DNA of 64,000 bases from Kwoniella bestiolae CBS 10118. Lineage: Eukaryota > Basidiomycota > Tremellomycetes > Tremellales > Cryptococcaceae. Made by a program: the position numbers and the translations under genes. Each line of letters starts with the position of its first letter. Position 1 is the first letter of the stretch. The notes beneath the pieces were generated by a model, which was given only the letters and a program-made list of their open reading frames with translations, did not search any database and was not told where the DNA came from. This document shows, piece after piece, positions 11,491 through 23,083 of the stretch. The stretch covers positions 2,249,742 to 2,313,741 of the forward strand of contig NC_089243.1 in NCBI RefSeq assembly GCF_000512585.2, in the 5' to 3' direction.

Positions 11491-13780
11491 ATGTCGGCCG
11501 CTCTTGACGTTGATAACGTCGCTCCGAACAATACAGAAGTCACAACACACAAAGAGTCAAGACAATCGCCCTGGCTCAGGTTCAGAAGTTTCATATGGGA
11601 CAGTGACACTCACTTGAAGTCAGCAGCCGAACGAAGGCTGTTATGGAAATTGGACACCGCGATGCTCACCTGCTTATGTCTGGGTAAGCAAGCACCCCTT
11701 CGCGAAGTGGATCGAGGCTGATCAATTATGTATATAAATAGGGTTCTTCTGCAAATACCTAGATCAAAACAATTTGAACAATGCGTATGTCAGTGGGCTA
11801 AAAGAGGAATTGGGATGGAACGGCAACCAACTTACGTGAGTGACCATATGATACATTCACGAGGCCGCTGCTTACACTTTGTTCAGCTACGCGACTTCGT
11901 TGTATACTGCCGCTTACGCCATCATGCAAATCCCCTCAACCGTAAGCTTACCATTGGGTCTTGAGCCTATAGATTTATGAAAACAACGGCAACACTGACT
12001 ATGCGAACGTTTCAGCTGATTGTGCAGAAAGTACGACCCTCACTATGGCTAGGAGGATGCGAAGTCGCATGGGCAGCTTTCACGTGAGCCGTTGCACGTG
12101 CTTATGACCTCGCGGGCAATTCTGACTGTTTGAAATGATCAGCTTCGCTCAAGCTGGAGCTCAGAACACAAGCACAATGTACGCACTCCGTTTCTTCGTC
12201 GGGATCTTCGAAAGCGCATTCTTCCCGGTCGGACTTTATCTTCTGGTGAGTGCTTTCGGGGGGTTGTTCGCGATACGGCAAAGCTGACTCGAACACAGGG
12301 ATCATGGTATACACCTACTGAATTAGCCAAAAGGTGAGCGATCTTCGATACGACAAATACTGAATGATTGTAGGACCGCGATCTTCCATTTCACGGCTCC
12401 AGCAGGTGTGGCTTTTGCCGGTTACATGCGTGAGTTTGTCTCTGTGAATGCTGAGGATTATACTGAACCCGAACAGAGGCTGCCGTTTACAAGACACTCA
12501 ATGGTCATGGGGGGATGGAAGGATGGCGATGGTTGTAGTGAGCGACTCCTTCCGTTGCGTGAACATCTTCAGGGAAGCTTACACAAGATCCTCACTCAGT
12601 ATTATTTGCGGAGTACGTTAAGATCCCCTGCAGCAAGCAATGGAACTTATACTTAGTTCTATACGCACAGATCATAACACTTCCTTGTGGATTGCTTGTC
12701 TTCTTCGTTCTACCAGACTATCCATCTACCGGGAAACGATGGTATCTCACAGACGAGGAGTTTGAGCTGGCCCAAGAACGAATGAGAAAGGTTAAAAGAG
12801 TGCAGTCGAATGGCTTGTTCAGCAAATCGGTGTTGAGGAAGATCTTTTCTCATTGGCGTGTGTTTAGATTGATACTCACATGCTGGCTTTGGGGCTGATG
12901 TTCGGTTTAGATGTCTACCTTCTACCCTTGACCTATATCTTTTACGGTCTAAGTGTGAGTGCACGATTCTCCCCTTATGAATAGAGGCTGACCTCCACGC
13001 AGTGCGCGGGTTCCAGCTACTTCGGGATCTACTTGAGTGAGCAGACCCACAATCCGAGTCTAAGATTTTCGCTGATTCCCTCAAAGAGTCCACCAAGAAG
13101 TACTCCGTCGAACTTATCAATATTCTGCCAACATTCATTTCGGTAATCCAGGCTGTGACCACTCTCCTCTATGGATTCCTGAGCGACTACACTGGTAGCC
13201 GCTTCTGGTTCACATTCGGTCCCATGGTTTACGGAGCGATCCCATGTGGTATCTTGGCCATATGGCCAGATAATTACAAGCTGAAGCAGTTCGCTTTCAT
13301 GACCCTTGGTGTACAGCTCATGACAGCCGTAATTTACTCCTGGTGGTCTGAGATCTGCTCGGCCGATCCGCTTGAAAGGGGTGAGCTCAGAGGTTCTTCT
13401 CTGAGGGTTAGACACTTCATTTAGACAGGATTGCTGATGTAGGTCTATCAGCCTTGGTCATCGGTATGAGTAACGGTCTGCAATACGTCATGAGCGCTTG
13501 GATCCCGTTGTTAATCTTCAAGCAAACGGATGCACCTACCTTTAGAAGAGGCTTCCCTACAAATTTTGCTTGTGAGTACCACAACATAGGAGCAAGCTGA
13601 CATATGTGGGTAGTCGTCCTGATCACTCTGGTTCTCCTTGTTATCGTAAAGATCTTACACGAAAGGGAGCTGAGACATAAAGTCCCCCTGGACGAAGAGT
13701 ATTTGGAATCGCCAGAGATGGGATCGGAAATTGTCGACAAGAAAGCTATAGATGACAGTCACGTGGGTAATCTGAGGTAA
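11491..13780 (+). CDS. MFS allantoate/organic-anion permease (Dal5-like, ACS family)
   Basis: Fifteen exons between 11491 and 13780 remain in phase and give 510 residues. Family features include LDQNNLNNAYVSGLKEEL after TM1, LYTAAYAIMQIPS in TM2, the RFFVGIFESAFFPVGLYLL signature of the anion:cation symporter group, the loop GSWYTPTELAKR, and VFFVLPDYPS at the end of TM6. A long cytoplasmic loop with RWYLTDEEFELAQERM leads into the second six-helix half. Dal5-type proteins import allantoate, ureidosuccinate, dipeptides or nicotinate-like acids by proton symport. Placement beside an NCS1 permease supports a role in purine-derived nitrogen uptake, but substrate assignment is inference. Confidence 0.85.
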
Positions 13781-14166
13781 TGACATATACTGGTTGGAGG
13801 GTCCCAGAAACCCTCCTTGAAACATGGTCGGTTTCGGACGCGGCGAAAATGAGAACAAGGGAGTGATGTCGAAAGACCCGTAATTGGTCTTGAAGAGCGA
13901 GCATGCAGTTTGTGGAGTTGACGCCCTAAAATAGACTATGCCCTTGTGCGCAACGTGCCTAGATGCCGTGTGAGGGGAGATTGCAGATCTTAATTGAAGA
14001 CGCCATACATATCTATTTGCATATGCCATCGTATGACGTGATTGCTTTTCGCTCGGACAACACCGAGTAGTAGCCGGGGAGTAACATTGAAACTTGACAA
14101 GTCTAAGGATATGATCGAGTTGCATGTCATCACATTACTGCTGCTCAACGATACCATCATTGCGCC
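13781..14166. other. intergenic
   Basis: This 386-bp spacer lies between the permease stop and the regulator start. Minus-strand frames here (13655-14190) overlap the permease 3' exon and lack any family signal. Nothing specific is recognised. Confidence 0.4.
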
Positions 14167-16608
14167 ATGGGAGACCCACCAATCCTTCAAGCGAAGCGTA
14201 AGAACACTGTGACGAAGCAGGTCACCGAAGCGGGTCCATCTGCGACGCCTCGAACCCTTCGAGCTTGTTCGTCATGCAGTCAACAGAAATTGAAATGTAA
14301 CGGCATTAAGCCTTGCTTTCGATGTATCGGTCTTGGCTGTCCCGATACCTGCATCTATCTACCTAGTCTTCGTGGGAAAATGAGAGGAAAAAGAAGGGTT
14401 CCGGATTCGTCTCACTCGGTCGATGATGGAACCGCACCATCAAGCCACGGAGATGCTTATGGCATGTTACCACCGGAGAGACCAAGCATGGACTACGTTA
14501 GATGGAAACGAAGCAATACTTTGTCGGTCACAGCACCTCGGAATTCGTCAATATGGAATAGCTTGGAGTCAGATATCTTGGCTAACTCGGTTCAGGCTAA
14601 AGGGAAAAGACGACGATCGGAGCTACAAGGAAGCAGAGCCGCCAATTGGCAATCAGCATCGTCCAGGAGGAATCCCGATTCCCTTCAAGACCCACCAATT
14701 CAAGCCGATATCGCTGACAAGCTGACTTCACTGCCTCTGCCTGGAGATAAAAACCCACTGGCAGTCCTGGCAGAAGCTAGTGCAACGGTGGCGGCGCAAG
14801 ATGGCAATCCAGCGGTGTCGCCTGTAGACTCCGATCGGCAATTATTTAGAGAGGATGCAGAAGACTACTATGCACGACTCGACAGGACGCTCAAGGATGA
14901 AGCACCGCACATAATGACACTCATCAATGTGGACGAGTGAGTTCCTCCAGATTCCGGTTTGAAACTGTCTCACTGAATGATAAAAATGCAGAGCCGAGAG
15001 ACTGTTTTCCCTGTACTTCACCTATCTTCACCCTCATCTACCTGTTCTCGATCCGGCTCATTCATCCCCCTCGGCAGTTGCACGTCGTAATAACTTTCTG
15101 TTCAATGCTATATGTTGCGCCAGCGCAAAGGCCAGAGATCGGAAGCTGTGGTCTCGCCTAGCTGAATTCGCTCGGTTCGAAATGGAACGACTGCCAAAAG
15201 AAAAGAACATCGATGTAATACAAGGTCATATGATCTATGTCACATGGAACTTACACCGACCAAAGCATTTTGAGCTCGACATGACATGGTTACGGATAGG
15301 TCTAGCCGTAAGAACGGCCATCGACATCAACCTGCATCGCATAGCCATGTCGTCTCAAGCACGAGCTGGTCTTCCTTGGTGGGTCATGCGAGCGATTTTA
15401 CGTACCTGGCTAGTGGTATACATTTCCGACCAGTGAGTCAAGTATTGGAGTCATACCGCCCTCGCTGACATCACCATGTTATAGGACGATGTCTGCACAG
15501 TTGGGAAAGCAAGGGATCACGGGGGAAGAGTCGTCAATCTCGACATACATCGATCTTTTGCGTAAAGCGGATACAGAGCATTCGTCGACGTCCCCTTGTT
15601 TAGACGACTTGTGGATAGCTGCCTTGGCCGAATGGACTCAGATGCTGTCCAGCTCAATTCACCGACAACGATCATCGACTCTGCAAGTTGGTGAGAGTCA
15701 AGAGGGTGTGTCAAAAACGAACGTGGAGACGGTCTCAGTGGCACTGGATCAGGCAGTCATATTACAGCTCCGCGATTGGCGTAAACGGACGGAAGAGTCG
15801 GTTCGAGACTGCTATAACAGCAGCCCCTCGGATCCTTCAGTTGGCCACCACAAACTCAGCTCGTTATCCCTCCCATTTACTATGGCAAACATTCGGCTCT
15901 ATCAGCAATACGCAGAACTAGTCGTGCACTCCTTGTCTCTGGACAGAGTATCCGGGTCATCAAAGGGAGATCTTCCGGTAACGGTGATCGAGGTGTGTAC
16001 GCTTTGGCGCAACGATACCAAGTAAAATGCTTATGTCTAGCCTTAAATAGATACAATCCGCTGCGGCTCGACTTATACACACATATCAGTCATCTTTCGA
16101 CGCTGTCGATCAGACAAGACTGGGCTGTCCTGACATGATACACACTTTTGTCACATACGCTGCCGTCTCCATACTGCGGCTTATCCAGCCGCTTTTTAGT
16201 CGATACAGCTCTCATCCGGACGACAATATGGAAATCGCCCAGCTCGCAGCTGACATGCTTGACCGAGCGTCACCAGATCGCACCCAGTCGTCATTCGGAG
16301 GGCATGGTCCATTTTTGAAGAATCTAATACGGGCCAAAAAAACACAGATAGATGCCTTGAGAGTGTCCAAAGTTTCGAATGGTCACGGCAGCCGGACATC
16401 GGATGAGGGAAGAGGGGTCCATGATCAAACCCAAGATGTGTCTGACATCGCAGCCACGCTCAGCTTTGAGATGTTTGGTAGTATACTGGATCGAGATCAA
16501 GGGCAATCGATCTGGCCACCCGTGCCCGATACATCGCTGGAATCATTGGATTCTTATGTCAATTTGTTATTCCCTTCGTATGGATCGGGACAACACCTAG
16601 ACCTGTAG
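14167..16608 (+). CDS. Zn2Cys6 fungal-specific transcription factor
   Basis: Four exons (14167-14936, 14992-15432, 15485-15992, 16051-16608) give 758 residues. The binuclear zinc cluster lies near residues 37-63 (ACSSCSQQKLKCNGIKPC followed by FRCIGLGCPDTC), with six cysteines in CysX2CysX6Cys-type spacing. The fungal_trans middle-homology region begins near LFSLYFTYLHPHLPVLDPAH, has the diagnostic FNAICCASAKARDRKLWSRL helix, and continues through RIGLAVRTAIDINLHR. The protein is predicted to act in the nucleus. It is the natural candidate regulator of the two upstream same-strand permeases, or of the sugar permease that converges on it. Confidence 0.9.
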
Positions 16609-16778
16609 TCATATATGTCTTGCCGTCAACAGGTCAACATATGTATCAATTTGTAATCTTTTCGAGACCTGCAGTGATCATACACCCTTGCGAATACCTG
16701 TAATATTGTATGCATATCCCCTGAATTGCGACACAAAGAATGACAAGAAACCCCTAACCCTTTGAGATGCGAAGGTTT

Positions 16779-18778
16779 CTACAACAACCCGTCTCGCACA
16801 TGCTCATCCGCATTCGCTTCAATCACGTATGTTTTGAATTTCCTGGCAGGGACACCGCGTGTAAACATGATATCCGCCTCAAGGAAGCTTCGGTCCTGCA
16901 GAGAGGAGTCAGCGCAGAATCGATCGAGTTCGAAGAGATCTTGCTCACTTTCAGCTCAGGAAGACGGAAATAGGCCCAGACGAGGCAGATAAAACCGATG
17001 CCCGCCCAGAAAAAGCCTACATAGAGGTCAGCAGAATCCTACTGGGCACCGATCCTAGACAATGCCTCACCAGTTTTTCCAGCCCAGTTCCACTTGGTCG
17101 GATTGAGCATATAAGGCATGAGAACACCAAAGCAAATGCTGAATACGTTGCTATCATCACAGCATTAGCACATGCACGATCATCGATTGACTGAGCTTCT
17201 GACTCACTAAGATGCTCGTGCTAGACCGACGGTCTTATTACGGAGTCGTGTTGACGAGGTTTCCCCTACGATAGCATATGCTAACGGGCCTACAGTCATG
17301 TCGTAGCTGAGAAACAAGATGAGCCATGTTCTACTATGCATATATGATATTATTTGACACGCACGTAAACAACCAGCCGATCATAAGACCAGCTTGTGCC
17401 CATCTAGCGCCAGTATGACCTTTATCTGCGACAACAGACAAAACTCCGATGAGAATTTGGCCAATCACGAGGGCAGAAAGACCAGTGAGCCAGATCCGTC
17501 GTCGACCGAAGTAGTTCAGTAGCACCCATGAAAGACAAGTTCCGATGAAGGCTGCGCCGTAGAGACCAATGGTCATATCGAAGGAGTAGACTGTAGCCAG
17601 GCCGGCCTGCTGGAAGAAATATGTGGAGTAATTGGCGAATTGCAATCCACACAAGATCTGGGTGGTCCAGACGACGCAACTGCGGTTTACAGTTAGCAGA
17701 ATGTACTTGTTGATCTATATTGTACCTTTGCATCGCCCACTTACCTGATTTCGGTACGACGCCTGTTAGGACCTTTGAAGCAATCTGCAAAGCTGGTTCC
17801 CGTAGTCACTTCCTTCTCGAACTGGTTGGTGCGCACCATAGAACTGACTATCTCTTGCACTTTATCCTGATCGGCAGCCGGAGCTATTCGACGGACTGTC
17901 TTCTCGGCTTGAGGCAGTTTACCTTTTCTCACAAACCAATAAGGTGATTCTGGGGAAAAGATGAGCAGGGGAAGTAAGATTGGGATCCAGACCCATTGAA
18001 CGGCGAAGGGCATTCGATATGACCATTTCCCAGTGATATCGTTGGCAGCTCGAAGAACTCCTGCTCCAATGAAGTGACCAAGTACCCAGCACAAGTTGAC
18101 AAAGCTAAGGAACGTGTATCAGCCATTGGTCGCGTGAATAACAAAGCTGCGCTTACGTTGTCAAGTAGCCTCTAAGGCTCTGAGGGCAGATCTCGGAGGC
18201 ATACGCTTCTGCAAGAGTACTGAAGACACCCCATGGAATACCACACAGGATCTCGCCGGCCAGAAGAGCTCCAAGATTGGGCGCAAAAGTGACAAGAGCG
18301 ATGATGGGAGCCAGCAAGACGAGATTCCCGATGATGGAATATTTGTAACCGAAACGGTCCACTAGGAAAGCACCTAGAAACACACCCATCAAACTTCCCA
18401 TATTTGCACCTTGCTGCAGACCAGCTTGCCATGGTGCCGAGATCTGATAACCAGCTTTCCCTCCTGCATTGTATCCGAAGTGCTCCTTGAAGGCGGGAAG
18501 AGCGAAGAGCGAGCCCAGTAATAGCGTGTCATATGCCTCTTGCACGATGCAAAAAGATGCGACGACTGACCAGAAGACGGCCTACCCAGACACGTTCAGC
18601 TTGAAGGGTCGTACTTCCGGTAACGCCCACAACTCACTGTTTTGTAAATCTTCAAACTCTGCCAGACGGTAAGACTATGTTGCCAATCTTCTTCTCGGTT
18701 GGCTTCGACTCGAATCTGGCTCCACGAGACCGCCTCATCGCGTTCAAGGTCGGATGATAGATCGACTTTCTCAGACAT
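16779..18778 (-). CDS. MFS sugar transporter, alpha-glucoside/maltose permease type
   Basis: Eight minus-strand exons (18638-18778, 18157-18581, 17745-18104, 17365-17679, 17208-17333, 17071-17150, 16949-17016, 16779-16895) give 543 residues in frame. Sugar-porter signatures include LLGSLFALPAFKEHFGY in TM1, DRFGYKYSIIGN after TM2, EAYASEICPQSLRGYLTT with CWVLGHFIGAGV (a maltose-permease hallmark), PESPYWFVRKGK after TM6, FGRRRIWLTG after TM8 and the terminal LPELK...FLEADIMF...VPARKF. It is predicted to import oligosaccharides such as alpha-glucosides by proton symport. The ATG at 18778 was preferred over one 54 bases upstream because it lies closer to the conserved region. The intron at 17334-17364 is only 31 nt. 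The gene is divergent from the TauD-like gene. Confidence 0.87.
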
Positions 18779-19444
18779 TTGCAAAGGGTCTGTTGGTGGG
18801 TTGGGGGTCGAAAGTCGAAAGTAGACCCCCATGAACGACTTCTTTAAATAATCAACAGCGACGCCTGTGATATCTCGAGTGTGTCATAGGTTATTTCATT
18901 GCGTCAAGGCACGAATGGTGTGCTTGGAGAGGATGGTGTGATCACATGAGACTCATGTCTTCCATACCGTACCAGGTTAGGGATCTAATCGTAGTCGCCG
19001 ATTAAATGAGATCATGAGCGATCAATTCAAGTACAATCAAATCTCGGCAGTTCTTTTGTTACGGTAAGATGCAAAATCCTTTCAAGATTGAAAAAATCGA
19101 TTGCGTCTTTCGATCACGCCATTGGCTCGGGACATACTTGACCGATTCTTAGTCGGCGACTATCAAGACATCTTCCACTTCAGCGTCATCTCACTGAACT
19201 CACAATTACACATCTAACCATCTTCAGTGCGAATCACCTACCATAATCACATGATGCAAGTGGTCTTTCAGACTCACCCGGACCGGGAATCACCTGCTCG
19301 CAGAGGAAACGAAGAGAGAGAAATACCATCAGACTTCACTTCAAGACACAGATTCTGACATCCTCTGAGTCCTCACTCATCAATGCAAAAAAAGCATACT
19401 CGGTCTATCCCACTTATCCCCACTGCCTCTGAACGATACGTATC
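18779..19444. promoter_or_regulatory. divergent promoter, sugar permease / TauD-like dioxygenase
   Basis: This 666-bp region separates two divergent starts and contains no credible gene. A CTTTAAATAA element near 18841-18850 is placed like a TATA box for the leftward permease. The right half is AT-rich with GATTAAAT and TATC/GATA-like words. Shared control of the two genes is inference from geometry. Confidence 0.45.
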
Positions 19445-20801
19445 ATGACTCCCATCGCAGTTACTCAGACGGAGAGCATCGCTGCACCCACAGTACAGCC
19501 CATCAAACTGAAAGGTGATGGGCCTAGAAATCCGGCAGACGTCGCTCGTAACACTCTTCCCGCACCGCTGGAATACAAGGGTAGTCTAGAGTCATACTCG
19601 GTAAGCTAGAATTACGGCTCTCCAGTTGCACCGGCCACAAAGCTGACTTCTATCCCACTAGCATTTCGAAGTGACACCTTCAATAGGCCGGGAGTTTGGG
19701 CGGGATCTGCAGCTTTCACAGCTGCTGAAAGCACCCAATTCGGACGATCTTATACGAGATCTCGCTGTGCTTATATCCAGACGAGGGGTGTGCTTCTTCC
19801 GAGCTCAGGATGTGAACCAGGAGGAGATGATGCAGCTGCAGAAGAAGATAAGTGTTCTGGCTGGACAACCGAAACAATCGAACATGTGCATACATCCAGT
19901 ATCGGAGAACGTGGGCGAGATGGGCGCAAAAACACAGCTCATTTCGGCCGAGATGCAAAGAAAAGGCGGGGGTATCATGAGATTGCATGATGATGTCTCT
20001 CGATGGGCAACAAGAGCGTATCATTCGGTGGGTGCCTCAATCCATTGATGCCGAGGGGAAGTAGATGGGCCCAGCTGATAATCGATACAGGACGTCTCGT
20101 TTGAGAAAGTCCCCTCCGATTACTCCATGCTCAAAGTCAATGTCCTTCCGGAGTCTGGCGGTGATACCCAGTGGGTTAACTGTTATGATATCCTGGACAA
20201 GATATCTCCGTCGATGCTGGAATATTTCAAAGGTCTCAAAGCGGAACACAACGCCAATTTCTTCCACCAAGAAGCGGCAAATCATGGAAGGAGTATATCC
20301 AAGACGATGATCAGAGGTAACCCTTTGAATGTCGGTGACGACTTATCCGCCCGACATCCACTCATTCGAACAAACCCTGTGACAGGTTGGAACGCGCTGT
20401 ACTACTCCTATGGCTTTGGAGGACGTATACAAGGTGTGACGTATGACGAACATGTCATGCTGAGGGAATATCTCAGTGAGTCGTCTTCTGATTCAGCGTA
20501 TTGGTTCTTTGGCTGACGGAACATAGCTCAACTGTGTATGAACAACTTTGACTGTTCAGTGCGATTCAGATGGGAAGCTGGGTCCGTAGCTATCTGGGAT
20601 AACGTGAGTCTCTGATATCAGTGATTTGTGTCCTGAGTATCGACCAACATCCTGTAGCGATCAACTCTTCATTCGGCCACGTTCGATTACACCGAGGAGC
20701 GCAGTGGAGATCGCGCCTCGTCAATAGGAGAGTTGCCATATCTGAGCCGGGACGGGGTCCTGAAGAGTGAAGCACTGCGAGCAGAAGGATTGAAGTGGTA
20801 G
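19445..20801 (+). CDS. TauD/TfdA-family 2-oxoglutarate-dependent dioxygenase
   Basis: Five exons (19445-19600, 19662-20027, 20091-20475, 20527-20603, 20658-20801) give 375 residues. The Fe(II)-binding HxD is formed across an intron at YHS/DVSFEK, and the distal His is in DNRSTLHSATFDY. RTNPVTGWNALYYSYGF supplies the 2-oxoglutarate and substrate loop, and RGVCFFRAQDVNQEEM is the usual N-terminal strand. Fungal members such as yeast Jlp1 release sulfite from taurine-like sulfonates; others act on phenoxyacetates or other carboxylates, so the substrate is open. Divergence from a sugar permease could indicate coupled uptake and oxidation, but this is speculative. Confidence 0.86.
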
Positions 20802-21014
20802 ACAGGTAGGGAGGATCTTCCAATAGTTGTATGATATGCATGATTGCTTTGACATCCGTTAAGCAGTCCCTAAACATGACACACAGGAACAGGACAGAAA
20901 CCAGCTTGCTCACATATCACGTCACCAAACTCCTACATTCATATTCTACCGTTCTATAAGTCTAACGAGGTGTTGCGCTGGAGCACGATCACAGCGTGCG
21001 TTGCGCTTTTCAGT

Positions 21015-22569
21015 TTACTCCAACCCCGGAATAGAATCTCCAGCTACTGTCTCCTCACCTATGTCCCCTCGCGCAACAGCTTGAAGCATGGGTTTTAACT
21101 GCTGAGAGAAAGATTCGAAGACACCGGGAGGGAGTGAACCGATTTTTGAGCTTAAAGAGACGGTCATGGACCCACCCCGAGTGCTCACAATCTACAGGAA
21201 TGTAAGTTGTGAGCCTTTAGATGTAAAAATCCAGATAGAACTTACACTAATCACTGCACACCCTCCCATCGCTGACGCCCCTTGGGTGAAGTAAACATCT
21301 TTTACCATTCCTGACAGCTTTCCAGATGTAGGTATATCCATGATTCCAACGTTTGATACAGCTAGAGACAGTTTGTGCGGTCCGCTGGGATCGTTGACCA
21401 TCCTCATGAGGTAGTCTGCCCAGAGAGACTCAGCACTGCCCTCCGATTGATCCTTATCGATGGAAGCCAGTTTCCCCATAGCCTTTCTCGCGAGGATCTT
21501 TGTTTCGGGTTGACGCAGGGTGGATGAGAAACCGCGCACATGCTCCCAGAATGGAGTTGACGTGGAGATCTGGTCTGTGGAGAAGTGGAATGTGACATAA
21601 TTGCCCGTGGCGTGAGGATGACCCAGATCTTCCCTTCTTTCAGAGATTGGTATGCTAGTGTAGAAACTCCAGGCGGCCAGCGGTCTAATCGCGCGATACA
21701 ACGCTACCAAACAAGCGATATGTATGACGGGGTGGATGGTGGGAATGCCGTGCTTCTTGCCTTCTGAGAGCAGTCCTGCTAATTCTGAGTGTAGTAATTC
21801 GAGTTCGCTGAACTGCTGTGGTGCGGTGATAGAGTTATACTCGGGAGACGGTTTTGGAGGGAATTTGTCGTATTGCTGGGGTGATGAGGATGAGGTGAAT
21901 GATTTCGTGATAGCGTTTAATTGCGTCGCTACGGTAGAAGGGATGGAAGGGACATTCATTCCACTGCTCGGGCGCAGATCCACGGTATCATCCATTCGAG
22001 AGGGGAGGTCTTCAGGCTGTTTGGGTACTGACGTTCCCGACAAGATATCCAGCAGATTGGTGAATAGATTTCTAGCACCCAAGCCGTCACATAAGACATG
22101 GTCTATGAGAAGCACGATCCTGTCTCTTGATGGCTGTTTCGCGGATGAGCTGTACCGATGAAGCTGGAGCTCCCACAAGGGGCCACAAGACACGTCGAAG
22201 GATTTGCCTCTTACAACTGCTTTATCCACCATGTCCGATAAACTGTCCTCGCTGACCAGGTCAATAACCTTTACTACGTCCTGAGGATTGATGTCCTTTC
22301 TAAATGCATATTTGGGATGTTTGCTATCCTTCTTCTCTACACCGCATACTAAGATTGGGTATGCGTTGCATAATTCCGTTACTGCTGTTTCAAGGTCATG
22401 TTTAGATACAAGACCGGCCGGGAGTGAAGCGTGATAGACGACTGTTATGGGGGATCCCACGTTGTTGCGAGAGAGTGACCACCTCTCGGAAAGGCCTTAT
22501 GTAGAAGCATTAGCGAATGACTGAGAAGGGTTGGGCATACTCACCTAGAACCGGTGTCTCTCGCACCAT
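21015..22569 (-). CDS. alcohol O-acetyltransferase-like acyltransferase
   Basis: Three exons (22545-22569, 21246-22495, 21015-21191) give 483 residues. The 25-nt first exon encodes MVRETPVLG, joining to LSERWSLSRNNVGSPI, the N-terminus typical of AATase (ATF-type) proteins. The HxxxDG catalytic motif of the condensation/BAHD-like fold is in LLIDHVLCDGLGARNLF near residue 145. Such enzymes transfer acetyl or acyl groups from CoA to alcohols or other hydroxyls. The C-terminal exon (IVSTRGGSMTVSLSSKIG) carries the conserved last strands. No metabolic partner is obvious next to it; the upstream neighbour is a regulator gene in the same direction. Confidence 0.75.
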
Positions 22570-23083
22570 ATTGCTCAACGTATAAGAAAGATGAGATGTA
22601 CATGCAATGCTGAATGAGAAATGCCCAAGGGGAATGACGCGATGCAGATCGACTCGGCAATGTCACAAATATTTGTTTACATCTGATAGCTTCGGCCTTG
22701 GCCGTCGCGAAGTGTGACTCGACCTCATGATACCCGGCAAAAGAAGGCTGGAACGCTGATGAACAGCAGGCCTGCCCATAGAAGAGAGCAGCTCGCACGG
22801 AGAACTTTGGCCTTTGTGCACGGAAATGGGCATGAGATGCTTCGGCTTTTAGTGGCAACAGACGGCAGATACAACAGATACAACAGATACAACAGACAGA
22901 TTCGGATCGGCAGACCTACCCGTCATAGATCGTTATGCTCCCAGTGTCTCAAATTAGGATACTGTTGAGGGGTTAAATCAGTCAAGCGGCCATTGATATT
23001 ACGCTAAACGGGCTTACCTAGCTTAAATAGAACTTTCGAACTTGAAAGCGCCGTTCCAGCCGTACTTGAAGTTATATCCCAGA
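22570..23083. other. intergenic with short CAGATACAA tandem repeat
   Basis: This 514-bp spacer lies between the regulator stop and the acyltransferase start. A 10-base unit (CAGATACAA plus C) is repeated about three times at 22866-22896. A minus-strand frame at 22541-22858 covers the acyltransferase first exon in a different phase and is rejected as a gene. Confidence 0.45.

Noticed and set aside
16896..16948. In-frame-looking DLFELDRF coding inside the last intron of the first sugar permease
   Set aside because: It resembles the sugar-porter ending, but the true ending (FLEADIMF...VPARKF) follows the intron and joins LPELK in phase only when this stretch is removed.
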